From NCBI GenBank assembly GCA_029939385.1, contig JAOZSZ010000046.1, forward strand, positions 1 through 8,764: 8,764 nt of DNA, read 5' to 3'. A program made the translations under genes and the position numbers. Positions 1 through 6,628 of this stretch are shown piece by piece (position 1 is the first letter of the stretch; each line of letters opens with the position of its first letter). The notes beneath the pieces were generated by a model. It did not search any database. It was given only the letters and a program-made list of their open reading frames with translations, and was not told the DNA's origin. The DNA is from Pontiella sp. Lineage in GTDB: Bacteria; Verrucomicrobiota; Kiritimatiellia; Kiritimatiellales; Pontiellaceae.

Positions 1-15
1 GATGCAACGGAATGA
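1..15 (+). CDS. possible 3' end of an upstream gene (last four codons)
   Basis: The first frame reads Asp-Ala-Thr-Glu and then TGA at 13-15. This stop overlaps the ATG at 12-14 of the next gene in the classic ATGA arrangement. Such overlaps are typical of translationally coupled genes, so an upstream gene in the same operon probably ends here. Four codons are too few to identify the product. A partner enzyme of the ketoacyl-synthase-like protein that follows would be a reasonable guess, but nothing in these bases shows it. Confidence 0.35.
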   Translation, partial: DATE

Positions 16-773
16 AGATTCTCGGAACAGGGCTGGTTTGTGCGCGGGGGCGGGGAAAGGAAGCGGTGGCTTCTACGGATTGGAAGCCGCCGGAATTTAT
101 TGAGGTGCCTTTCCAAGAGGAGTTGTTTCCTGTCTATGCCGTTGCGGCGGATACATTGAAGGACAAGGCGGTGCTGGGGGGAATGCGGCGGGCAGATCGC
201 TTTTCAAAAATGGCTGTATTGGCCGCGCACGATGCGGTTGTAGATCGTGGAATTGAATTGGAAAATCCGGAGCGGATCGGAATTATTTTTGCAACGGCGT
301 TCGGTCCGCATAATACGACGTTCCGTTTTCAGGACGATATTATCGAGTATGGCGACGACGGAGTGTCGCCGACGATCTTTTCGAACTCGGTGCATAATGC
401 GGCGGTCTCCTATATTTCCCGTGCGCTGGGGATCAAGGGGCCAACCTGGACCATAACGGGTTTTTGCGACCCGTTTGGCCAAGCGGTTGCGCTGGCGAAA
501 GCATGGCTTTCCGAGGGGCGGTGTGATCAGGTTTTACTGGGTGCGGGCGATGAGTGCGGCACTGTGATGGAATATATTTGTAGTGAAAAACTATCGATTG
601 CCTCCGATGGAAAGGTTTCGGAAAAGGCGTATGTTCCCGGCGAGGGAATGGCCTTTTTCCTGGTCGATGGTGATGATGGCGGAAGGCAACTGAAGATTCC
701 TCAGGAAAGCTATGCGTCGCTGTTTGGGAACATGCTTACGGGGGCGGCGTTGGCCTGCACCGTCGATGGATAA
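12..773 (+). CDS. short beta-ketoacyl-synthase-like protein (N-terminal KS half only)
   Basis: The 253-residue protein resembles the N-terminal half of the thiolase-fold ketoacyl synthases, as in the short 'Ketoacyl-synt_2' type proteins of fatty-acid-like and aryl-polyene-like clusters. Visible signatures are RRADRFSKMAVLAA (59-72), PTIFSNSVHNAAVSYIS (120-136), the IKGPTW strand lead-in (141-146), and Cys152 in TITGFCDPFG, which aligns with the nucleophilic Cys of FabF. GEGMAFFLVDG (210-220) matches the GEGAG-type strand near the end of the N-terminal half. The protein stops after a LFGNMLTGAALAC helix, so the C-terminal half with the two catalytic His residues of FabF is absent. It may be a chain-length-factor-like partner of a full KS, or a priming or acyl-binding protein. 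The start overlaps the preceding stop (ATGA) and the stop overlaps the next start, which implies an operon. No strong Shine-Dalgarno site is visible, consistent with coupling. The KS relationship is fairly sure; the pathway is not known. Confidence 0.75.
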   Translation: MKILGTGLVCARGRGKEAVASTDWKPPEFIEVPFQEELFPVYAVAADTLKDKAVLGGMRRADRFSKMAVLAAHDAVVDRGIELENPERIGIIFATAFGPHNTTFRFQDDIIEYGDDGVSPTIFSNSVHNAAVSYISRALGIKGPTWTITGFCDPFGQAVALAKAWLSEGRCDQVLLGAGDECGTVMEYICSEKLSIASDGKVSEKAYVPGEGMAFFLVDGDDGGRQLKIPQESYASLFGNMLTGAALACTVDG

Positions 774-2025
774 TGGGACAAAAAAAGAGTTGCCGTGTCC
801 GATGATGGGTTTCCTGCTTCGGCGGGTTCTTAATCCAAATTTTGCGGCAGATCATCCGGAGAATCGGACGCGTATCGGAATGCTGGAGGGCTGGGTTAGC
901 GCTTTGATGAGTCTGGTGCTGTGTGTCGTCAAGGGCTGGCTGGGATTGGTTTCGGGGAGCGTATCGTTGATCGCCGATGCCACCAATAACCTGACCGATA
1001 TGGGAAGCAGTTTGGTGGTGGCGCTGGGCTTTCAGTGGTCGCGCAAACCGAGTGATGAAGAACATCCTTTTGGTCATGGACGAATTGAAGCCGTGGCGAC
1101 ATTGGTTCTGTCGATTGCATTACTGGTAGTGGGATTTGAGGTGGCGAAGTCGGGCGTGGCGCGGCTCGTTAATCCGAAACCGGTCGAGGCACCGCTTTGG
1201 ATTATGGTGGCGGTGGGCATTACGGTGGTGCTCAAGTTTTGGTTGGCTATTTTTGCGCGAAGTTTGGCTAAACTTTCGAAGTCGCATGTGCTGGAGGCCG
1301 ATGCATGGAACCATGCTTTCGATGTGGTGAGTACCCTTTTGGTGGTACTGGCGCTGGTTTGTTCGCGAATGGGATGGGCGGCGGTCGACGGCTGGGCAGC
1401 TATTTTTGTTGCACTGTTTATCCTGGCAACTGGGGTTAAGTTTGCGAGGGAAGCGATCGATATTTTGTTGGGAAAGAAGCCGGATCCCGAAGAGGTAGAG
1501 GCGATCCACTGCATCGTTGAGGCGGTGGATGGTGTGCTGGGGGTTCATGAGATTATGGTGCACCAGTATGGTGATGTAAAAATGGTTTCATTCCATATTG
1601 AAGTGGATGCTAATTTGACGGTGATTCGGGCGCATGAGATTGCGGAAGAGAGTGAGGATGCTGTGGCGGCGCAGATGCAATGGCGGGCGGTGGCTCATGT
1701 AGATCCGGTGGATCGATCTCATCCATTTTTTGATGAGTTATTTTTGGTGCTGAATCGTTACGTTGTTGCTGACCCGGAGCTGATCGACTTTCATGATTTA
1801 CGGGCGGCGGGGACGGAGTCGCCGTATACTATTTCGTTTGATCTTGTGACGGGACAGGGGACGGGTCGGAATCGGTATGATGCAATTTATGAGCGGAGTT
1901 TGGCTATGCTGGTTTTGGCTTTCGGTGAGCGGGTGGCGGTGGCAGAGATTGGTATCGAGGCGTCGGTGGATAGTGCGCCCATGGTGCGAAAGCAGTTTTG
2001 TGTGATCCCCGAACCTAGAAAATGA
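766..2025 (+). CDS. cation diffusion facilitator (CDF) family metal transporter, MntE-like motifs
   Basis: This 419-residue inner-membrane protein would export divalent metal ions by proton antiport. Its transmembrane helices lie at about 40-65, 66-90, 108-130, 144-164, 186-202 and 206-226. TM2 carries SLIADATNNLTD (67-78) and TM5 carries EADAWNHAFD (177-186). The cytosolic loop HPFGHGRIE (100-108) is a strong CDF signature. The four metal-site positions therefore read Asn74/Asp78 and Asn182/Asp186, not the His/Asp pairs of zinc CDFs. Asn at the TM2 position is known from streptococcal MntE, so manganese or iron export is a reasonable inference. A ferredoxin-like cytosolic domain follows (about 240-315, ending AHVDPVD), then a second segment with DFHDLRAAG (341-349) found in the long CDF subgroup. 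The ATG at 766 overlaps the upstream stop (ATGGATAA). A start at 802 or 805 would still leave TM1 whole and cannot be excluded. The frame is open upstream to 712, but those 18 residues lie inside the previous gene. Confidence 0.9.
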   Translation: MDNGTKKELPCPMMGFLLRRVLNPNFAADHPENRTRIGMLEGWVSALMSLVLCVVKGWLGLVSGSVSLIADATNNLTDMGSSLVVALGFQWSRKPSDEEHPFGHGRIEAVATLVLSIALLVVGFEVAKSGVARLVNPKPVEAPLWIMVAVGITVVLKFWLAIFARSLAKLSKSHVLEADAWNHAFDVVSTLLVVLALVCSRMGWAAVDGWAAIFVALFILATGVKFAREAIDILLGKKPDPEEVEAIHCIVEAVDGVLGVHEIMVHQYGDVKMVSFHIEVDANLTVIRAHEIAEESEDAVAAQMQWRAVAHVDPVDRSHPFFDELFLVLNRYVVADPELIDFHDLRAAGTESPYTISFDLVTGQGTGRNRYDAIYERSLAMLVLAFGERVAVAEIGIEASVDSAPMVRKQFCVIPEPRK

Positions 2026-2037
2026 TGTAGTGCTATG

Positions 2038-2066
2038 TTGGCCTCTATTTTGATTGTTGTTATAAT
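2038..2066 (+). promoter_or_regulatory. sigma70-type promoter for the HPt-to-recJ operon
   Basis: The -35 box TTGGCC (2038-2043, four of six consensus bases) lies 17 bases upstream of a perfect -10 box TATAAT (2061-2066). It sits in the only sizeable intergenic gap of the window (2026-2103), 37 bases before the HPt start codon. Transcription would begin near 2073. Box sequence and spacing are seen directly; promoter activity is inferred. No operator-like repeat was noticed next to it. Confidence 0.65.
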
Positions 2067-2103
2067 TTTAGAACTAAACGGAACGCAATGGTAGGAGAAG
2101 TAT

Positions 2104-2454
2104 ATGATGGGATTTCCAGGAAAGGTGGATTGGATAGTGGATTTAATTCCTGATCTTAATTCACGGTTAGAGCCGTTTGTTGTGGATACGGATGAGGTGG
2201 ATGATGAACTTATCGAAGTCTTTGTGGATGAACTTAGACGGTTGGCGGGAGAGCTCCAAGATGGCGTGCTTCAGAAGGATGCCGAAATCATGCGCATGGC
2301 GGCTCATTCGATTAAGGGTATGGGTGGAACGATAGGTCTTCCGGAAATATCGGTGTTAGGGCAGGAAATCGAAATAAGGATTAAGGCCGAGCCGTTGGCC
2401 GATTCAATGCCTTTGGTGGAAGGTTTGGTTAACTGGCTGTCGACATTCCAGTAG
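2104..2454 (+). CDS. HPt histidine phosphotransfer protein (HptB-like)
   Basis: The 116-residue soluble helical protein has the HPt signature AHSIKGMGGTIGLPEIS (67-83). His68 is the expected phosphorylation site, Lys71 and Gly72 are the conserved neighbours, and acidic helix DDELIEVFVDEL (33-44) comes before it. It lacks membrane, sensor and kinase domains, so it should relay phosphoryl groups between an unlinked hybrid kinase and a receiver domain. The likely acceptor is the receiver at the start of the next gene, eight bases downstream. That pairing copies HptB and HsbR of Pseudomonas aeruginosa. AGGAG at 2093-2097 is well spaced for ATG 2104; ATG 2107 is an equally readable alternative. 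This is the first gene after the promoter at 2038-2066. The family call is secure; the partner is inferred from gene order. Confidence 0.9.
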   Translation: MMGFPGKVDWIVDLIPDLNSRLEPFVVDTDEVDDELIEVFVDELRRLAGELQDGVLQKDAEIMRMAAHSIKGMGGTIGLPEISVLGQEIEIRIKAEPLADSMPLVEGLVNWLSTFQ

Positions 2455-2462
2455 GAGATTGA

Positions 2463-4103
2463 ATGGCTGTGCCCGCTCAGAAAGTTTCGGAAGAAAAAAC
2501 AATATCCCGTATGCTTCGTTCTTTATCCGGTCGAGTGCTCGTGGTGGATGATGAGTTACCGAACCGTCTTTATTTACGCAAATTACTAGAGTCTCATGAG
2601 TGTGAGGTCTTTGATGCCGAAAGTGCCCTTGCGGGGTTTGATATTGCGCTTAAAAAGCAACCCGATTTAATTCTTGTGGATGTAATTATGCCGGATATGG
2701 ATGGCTTCGAGCTATGTGGAAAGCTATGTAATGAGCCGCGGACGAGTCATATTCCCGTCATTATGGTGACGGCAAAATCTAAAATTGAGGATATTGAAAC
2801 GGGATTTGAGCTGGGAGCGATGGATTATATTCGTAAGCCCTTCAATCCTCGTGAACTCATTCTTCGGGTAGGGAATGCGCTGACATTGAAGCGAAGTAAT
2901 GATGAGTTGATTCTTTGGAGCAAGCGGATCTCGCGTGATTTGGAACTAGCCGGGGCTATTCAACGATCACTTTTTTCTGATGTTCCGCATTTTTCTCGAT
3001 TATTCGAAGTGCGTACGGCCTATCGTACCTGCATGGATGTAGGAGGGGATGCCTTTGATGTTATTTCTCTGCCGGATGGGAAACATTGTATTTATGTAGC
3101 GGATGTTTCTGGCCACGGGGTGGCTCCCGCCATGATTTCCTCTCTTCTCAAGGCTACGGCGAGTGAAATGATTACTCGCTACGCAGATCAGGGACCGGCG
3201 GCAATTTGTAACGCCTTAAATAAGGTTATTCGGCGGCGTATTGATAATCCCTCATATTATGCAACTCTATTTATGGCGATACACGATCCAGAGAAGTTGG
3301 AGTGGAATTGCATGAACTGTGGGCACCCGAATCCTGTTTATATACGGAATGGGAAAGGGGTGGACTCTTCTATGTTTAGCGAAGGAGGCGGAACTCCAAT
3401 CGGTTTCCCTTTTGGGGATGAAATGCCCTATTCAAAAAACGATGAAGTGACCTTTAATGATGAACCCGATACTTTTTTGCTGCTGTATACGGATGGGCTT
3501 AGTGAGGCACGGCATATTCAGACTCAAGAAGAATGCGGGGGCCGGATTGCTACATTTTATGAAGAGGTCGTGCAGGACCCCGCATTACCCAATAAATCAG
3601 TGGCGTTACTGGATGCATTGGAGGCCGAAAATTATTATTTAGGGGCTGATGATTGTACTGCGATTTCGATCCACATGCTTGATCCAGAAAAAATTGTGAT
3701 CGAACAATCGGTTCCTCGAAATATTTATCTAGTTTCCGATATGGCCAAACAAGCTGATGTGGCTGTGATGGCTATGGGGATTTCGCATGAGACTTCTACA
3801 TTGGTTCGTCTATTGGTTATGGAGCTTGGCGTGAACTTGGTGGAGCACGGCGGTTTAGGTGAGGAGGATTCTTTCTGGTTACAACTTCGGGTGGATGGAA
3901 AGGTTTGCCAGTTGGTATTGATCGATGATGGAGTAGAATGGGATTTGGAACATGCTATAAATCGCGAGTTAGATGAGTCTCATATGGGCGACCGGGGTCG
4001 TGGATTAGCCATTACGAATGCAATTGTTGATCGGATTGAGCGCTATCGGGTGAATTCAAAAAACATAACCTATTGTACCATTATTGATCAGGAGGGAGGG
4101 TGA
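2463..4103 (+). CDS. HsbR-like regulator: receiver, PP2C (RsbU/SpoIIE) phosphatase and RsbW-type kinase domains
   Basis: The 546-residue cytosolic protein has three domains. The receiver (about 23-142) has Asp29/Asp30, phospho-acceptor Asp73 in LVDVIMPDMDG, Thr103 and Lys125, all intact. A signalling helix (145-172, ending ELAGAIQRSLF) leads to a PP2C-type phosphatase (about 185-405). Its metal ligands are visible in DVGGDAFD (192-199), VADVSGHG (212-219), LYTDGLSEA (341-349) and GADDCTA (394-400). A HATPase_c domain of the RsbW serine-kinase type (about 420-542) has the N-box ELGVNLVEHGG (454-464, Glu454 and Asn458), a G1-like IDDGVEWD (487-494) and G2 GRGLAI (512-517). Kinase and phosphatase would act in opposition on the Ser of a STAS protein, with receiver phosphorylation choosing between them. 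P. aeruginosa HsbR has this domain set in this order; Vibrio fischeri SypE has the same three types rearranged. AGGAG at 2453-2457 overlaps the HPt stop. The STAS substrate is probably the protein at 4849-5190. Confidence 0.93.
   Translation: MAVPAQKVSEEKTISRMLRSLSGRVLVVDDELPNRLYLRKLLESHECEVFDAESALAGFDIALKKQPDLILVDVIMPDMDGFELCGKLCNEPRTSHIPVIMVTAKSKIEDIETGFELGAMDYIRKPFNPRELILRVGNALTLKRSNDELILWSKRISRDLELAGAIQRSLFSDVPHFSRLFEVRTAYRTCMDVGGDAFDVISLPDGKHCIYVADVSGHGVAPAMISSLLKATASEMITRYADQGPAAICNALNKVIRRRIDNPSYYATLFMAIHDPEKLEWNCMNCGHPNPVYIRNGKGVDSSMFSEGGGTPIGFPFGDEMPYSKNDEVTFNDEPDTFLLLYTDGLSEARHIQTQEECGGRIATFYEEVVQDPALPNKSVALLDALEAENYYLGADDCTAISIHMLDPEKIVIEQSVPRNIYLVSDMAKQADVAVMAMGISHETSTLVRLLVMELGVNLVEHGGLGEEDSFWLQLRVDGKVCQLVLIDDGVEWDLEHAINRELDESHMGDRGRGLAITNAIVDRIERYRVNSKNITYCTIIDQEGG
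4090..4095 (+). promoter_or_regulatory. ribosome binding site that fixes the sugar transferase start
   Basis: A perfect AGGAGG, continuing into GAGGG, lies at the very end of the preceding gene, nine bases before ATG 4105. It favours that ATG over the in-frame TTG at 4084, which would lie upstream of the site and inside the previous coding region. Confidence 0.75.
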
Positions 4104-4104
4104 G

Positions 4105-4839
4105 ATGAGAGAGTCGGTCTATCGGGCACGACGTGATTTGTTCGAAACTTTGGATATTCCCGTAACCAAAGGGGATGTTGCGATCCTGAAATGGAAGCAG
4201 CGTATCCGGTTGGTCTTTTGGGAAACAGGACTTCGTAGTTTATTGGTCATTAAGCGGGTCGCAGATATTCTTATTAGTACCCTTGCGTTGTTCATTCTTT
4301 TACCTATGTTTTTGGTCGTAGCTCTTTGTGTTTTGATCGACGATGGATTTCCTGTTTTATTGATGCAGAAGCGGGTCGGACTCTATGGACGCGAGTTTCA
4401 ATTGCATAAATTTCGTTCCATGTGCCACGGAGCGGAAGCGATGAAAGCCGATTTGATGAAAGAGAATGATTCTAGTGGAGGGGTGATTTTTAAAATGAAA
4501 AATGATCCGCGAGTGACGCGTGTGGGGCGTATTCTCCGTCGATTTAGCATTGATGAAACGCCTCAGTTTCTGAATGTGCTCCTTGGAGATCTCTCTTTAG
4601 TTGGCCCGCGCCCACCCTTGCCTGAGGAGGTTGTAAACTATTCCCTTTCGGATCGAAAACGATTGCAGATAAAACCAGGGTTAACTTGTCTTTGGCAAAT
4701 TCAGGGACGTTCAGATGTTCCATTTGATAAGCTAGTAAGTCTTGATCTTCAATACATTCAAAGTCAGAGTATTTTTAAAGACATTATAATTATAATCAAA
4801 ACGATCCCCGCCGTTCTGTTCGGTCGAGGGGCATATTAA
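4105..4839 (+). CDS. polyprenyl-phosphate sugar phosphotransferase (bacterial sugar transferase, monotopic PGT)
   Basis: This 244-residue enzyme moves a sugar-1-phosphate from a nucleotide sugar onto undecaprenyl phosphate at the cytoplasmic face, the first membrane step of exopolysaccharide, O-antigen or capsule synthesis. The hallmarks are complete. KRVAD (50-54) leads into a hydrophobic re-entrant helix (about 55-78) with central Pro67. QKRVGLYGREFQLHKFRSM follows (88-106), then the catalytic dyad Asp150-Glu151 in IDETPQFLNVL, LVGPRPPLP (165-173), KPGLTCLWQIQGRSD (190-204) and the C-terminal GRGAY. The length matches single-domain members; the large N-terminal part of WbaP/WcaJ-type proteins is absent. 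A 49-residue N-terminal extension of unknown role comes before the core. Sugar specificity cannot be read from sequence. It lies between the phosphatase/kinase regulator and the STAS gene, which suggests it is part of the controlled output. The upstream stop and this ATG are one base apart. Confidence 0.95.
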   Translation: MRESVYRARRDLFETLDIPVTKGDVAILKWKQRIRLVFWETGLRSLLVIKRVADILISTLALFILLPMFLVVALCVLIDDGFPVLLMQKRVGLYGREFQLHKFRSMCHGAEAMKADLMKENDSSGGVIFKMKNDPRVTRVGRILRRFSIDETPQFLNVLLGDLSLVGPRPPLPEEVVNYSLSDRKRLQIKPGLTCLWQIQGRSDVPFDKLVSLDLQYIQSQSIFKDIIIIIKTIPAVLFGRGAY

Positions 4840-4848
4840 GGAGGGCCA

Positions 4849-5190
4849 ATGATTGTTGCCTGTTCAAAAGACCAAGGCATTGGAGTGATTCGGGTGAGTA
4901 ATGCGTTAAGTGCTGCAACCGTGGATACCTTTCGCGAACAACTTGCCAGCTGGCAGGCCGTGGAGGTTAATGTGAAAAACTATGTAATTGATCTCAAGCA
5001 GGTTGATTTTATGGATAGTGCTGGACTCGGAACTTTAATTGCCGTGCTCAAAAGAATCACTGAACGGGGCGGTGATCTGAAAATCGCCTGCCTTCAAAAG
5101 AAACCTCGTATGGTATTCGAAATCACTCGAGCTTATAAGGTTTTTGAAATTTACGACACGGTTGATGAAGCCTTAAAGATGTTTAAATGA
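4849..5190 (+). CDS. STAS-domain anti-sigma-factor antagonist (HsbA/SpoIIAA-like)
   Basis: The 113-residue single-domain protein has the STAS motif VDFMDSAGLGTLI (52-64). Ser57 is the residue that RsbW-type kinases phosphorylate and PP2C phosphatases restore. Unphosphorylated STAS proteins bind a partner, classically an anti-sigma factor; phosphorylation releases it. Both opposing activities are encoded two genes upstream in one protein, so this is its probable substrate. AAGGAGG (4838-4844) overlaps the stop of the sugar transferase gene and is well placed for ATG 4849. No separate anti-sigma factor or sigma factor is present in the window. The target could be a HsbA-like partner elsewhere or a component of the polysaccharide machinery encoded on either side. 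Family assignment is secure; the target is unknown. Confidence 0.92.
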   Translation: MIVACSKDQGIGVIRVSNALSAATVDTFREQLASWQAVEVNVKNYVIDLKQVDFMDSAGLGTLIAVLKRITERGGDLKIACLQKKPRMVFEITRAYKVFEIYDTVDEALKMFK

Positions 5191-5209
5191 GGCTCTTTTT
5201 GTATCTCTT

Positions 5210-6610
5210 ATGAAAGCGGTTTTCTATACGGCCGATCCCCTCCCTTGGGCCGATGATATTGGGGGTGTGCCATGGCCATTGTTGCCGGTGGCCAATCGTC
5301 CATTACTCGATTATTGGCTCGAAACCTGTGCCGAAATTGGGATCCGTCAGGTACAGGTCATTCTTGGAGAAGGTGCGGACGAGGTTGAGGAATTTGCCGG
5401 AAATGGAAGTCGGTGGGGGGTGGAAATTCAATATAGTTTTGCGCGTGCCAACGAACAACCCTTGGATTATCTAAAGGCAACGTCCAACCGCTGGGAAGAT
5501 GGTCTTTTATTTATTGGTGCGGCATTTTTTCTGCGTCGTCGCCAAGCTTACAAGCCATCCGACTTTCAAATATTAGAGGCTTGCCACTACGGCGCTGAAG
5601 GGAAGGCATGGTTTTTATATGGAAAGACCGGGGATGAAGTAAAAGCATTGCTAGAGGGGGGATTTGGTTCCGATCGAGGATTGGAGCAGATTCATGTCCA
5701 TCCCTTCATTATCGATGGAATTCCGGCCTATTTTGACATTAATATGAAAATGGTAGAGGGGGAGTTGCAGCGTTATGTTACCGCCGGATTTTCGAATGTG
5801 GATGGGAGTTCGGTAGGATATAATGTACTCACTCCTCCTTCGGCACATCTCCGGCCGCCCCTCATTATTGGCAATGATTGTCGCTTTGGTTTTATGTCGA
5901 CGATTGGAGCCAAAGTTGTGGTAGGTAATCACGTAATTATTGATTCTCATACCGAGCTTTCCAATTGCTTAATTCTTCAGGATACCTACATCGGTCAAAA
6001 TCTTGAAATTAGGAATAAAATTGTTTCAGGAAACCGTTTGATTAGTGCTGAAGATGGCACGGTGGTTGAAATCACTGATTCCTGGTTGGTTGCCCGTAAC
6101 CGTCCAAATATGCGGACTGAGGATCTGGTGCGGTATATCATTTTATGGGTTCTTGCTCTGGGCATCGCTTTGATTCAGGCGATACCCTTTTGCATTCTTT
6201 ATCCGTTGGTGCGCCTAACCCGTATAGGAATATTCCAGAAGAACGTATTTCATGATCCCAAGACTGGATATCTCAACTTGCCCGTTTTTATTAAGCTTAA
6301 AAATAGGAAGTCGATTATTTATCGGTTATTTCGTGCCGCAATGCTCGATCGATTTCCATGGCTTTTGCTGGCGTTGCGCGGTCGTCTCTTTGTCTGCGGG
6401 CAGCCCCCGATGCGGCATCCGGAGGAGGATGAACTGATCACTCAACTCCCGCATTATTATCCGGCGGTATTTTCCTATGCAGACTATAGTAGAGATAGTG
6501 ACCGATTGGTTGATTCGCTATGGTATGCCCACATTCGCTCACTCTTCGAAGATGTGAAGATTCTCATCAAATCCTTTCTGTATCGATTCTTCCGTGCCGG
6601 AAGTAAATAA
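5210..6610 (+). CDS. nucleotidyltransferase-like / left-handed beta-helix / degenerate sugar-transferase fusion
   Basis: I read three parts in this 466-residue protein. Residues 1 to about 200 resemble sugar-phosphate nucleotidyltransferases: MKAVF, then PWPLLPVANRPLLDYWLE (21-38) and a following GI-type strand. The GGxGTR nucleotide loop is missing, the usual Lys of PKPLLP is Trp22, and the NGD metal motif is replaced by FIGAAFF (101-107). Residues about 212-285 form hexapeptide left-handed beta-helix repeats (PLIIGNDCRFG, TIGAKVVVGNHVIIDSHTEL). Residues about 305-466 align with the sugar transferase at 4105-4839: a hydrophobic helix with Pro326, a Q-K-N-V segment at 343, LDRFPWLLLALRG (379-391) against IDETPQFLNVLLG, and SLFEDVKILIKS near the end. 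The catalytic Asp-Glu dyad has become Asp380-Arg381, GPRP has become GQPP, and about 30 residues before the dyad are lost. It is probably a membrane-associated pseudoenzyme, scaffold or regulator. No Shine-Dalgarno site is evident before ATG 5210. Confidence 0.75.
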   Translation: MKAVFYTADPLPWADDIGGVPWPLLPVANRPLLDYWLETCAEIGIRQVQVILGEGADEVEEFAGNGSRWGVEIQYSFARANEQPLDYLKATSNRWEDGLLFIGAAFFLRRRQAYKPSDFQILEACHYGAEGKAWFLYGKTGDEVKALLEGGFGSDRGLEQIHVHPFIIDGIPAYFDINMKMVEGELQRYVTAGFSNVDGSSVGYNVLTPPSAHLRPPLIIGNDCRFGFMSTIGAKVVVGNHVIIDSHTELSNCLILQDTYIGQNLEIRNKIVSGNRLISAEDGTVVEITDSWLVARNRPNMRTEDLVRYIILWVLALGIALIQAIPFCILYPLVRLTRIGIFQKNVFHDPKTGYLNLPVFIKLKNRKSIIYRLFRAAMLDRFPWLLLALRGRLFVCGQPPMRHPEEDELITQLPHYYPAVFSYADYSRDSDRLVDSLWYAHIRSLFEDVKILIKSFLYRFFRAGSK

Positions 6611-6628
6611 ACTTTAAAAACGATCCCG

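Noticed and set aside
712..765. Upstream extension of the CDF reading frame to an ATG at 712
   Set aside because: The extra 18 residues are inside the ketoacyl-synthase-like gene, rich in Arg and Gly and unlike a CDF N-terminus. ATG 766 overlaps the upstream stop, as expected for coupled genes.
1074..1563. Two long reverse open frames inside the CDF gene
   Set aside because: They have low-complexity Ser/Thr/Ala/Arg- and His/Asn/Gln-rich translations with no recognisable motif, opposite a clearly conserved gene.
2026..2060. Possible terminator after the CDF gene
   Set aside because: No GC-rich hairpin followed by a T-run could be found; the T-rich stretch belongs to the promoter spacer.
4084..4104. 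TTG start for the sugar transferase at 4084
   Set aside because: It would put the strong AGGAGG after the start codon. ATG 4105 has that site nine bases upstream.
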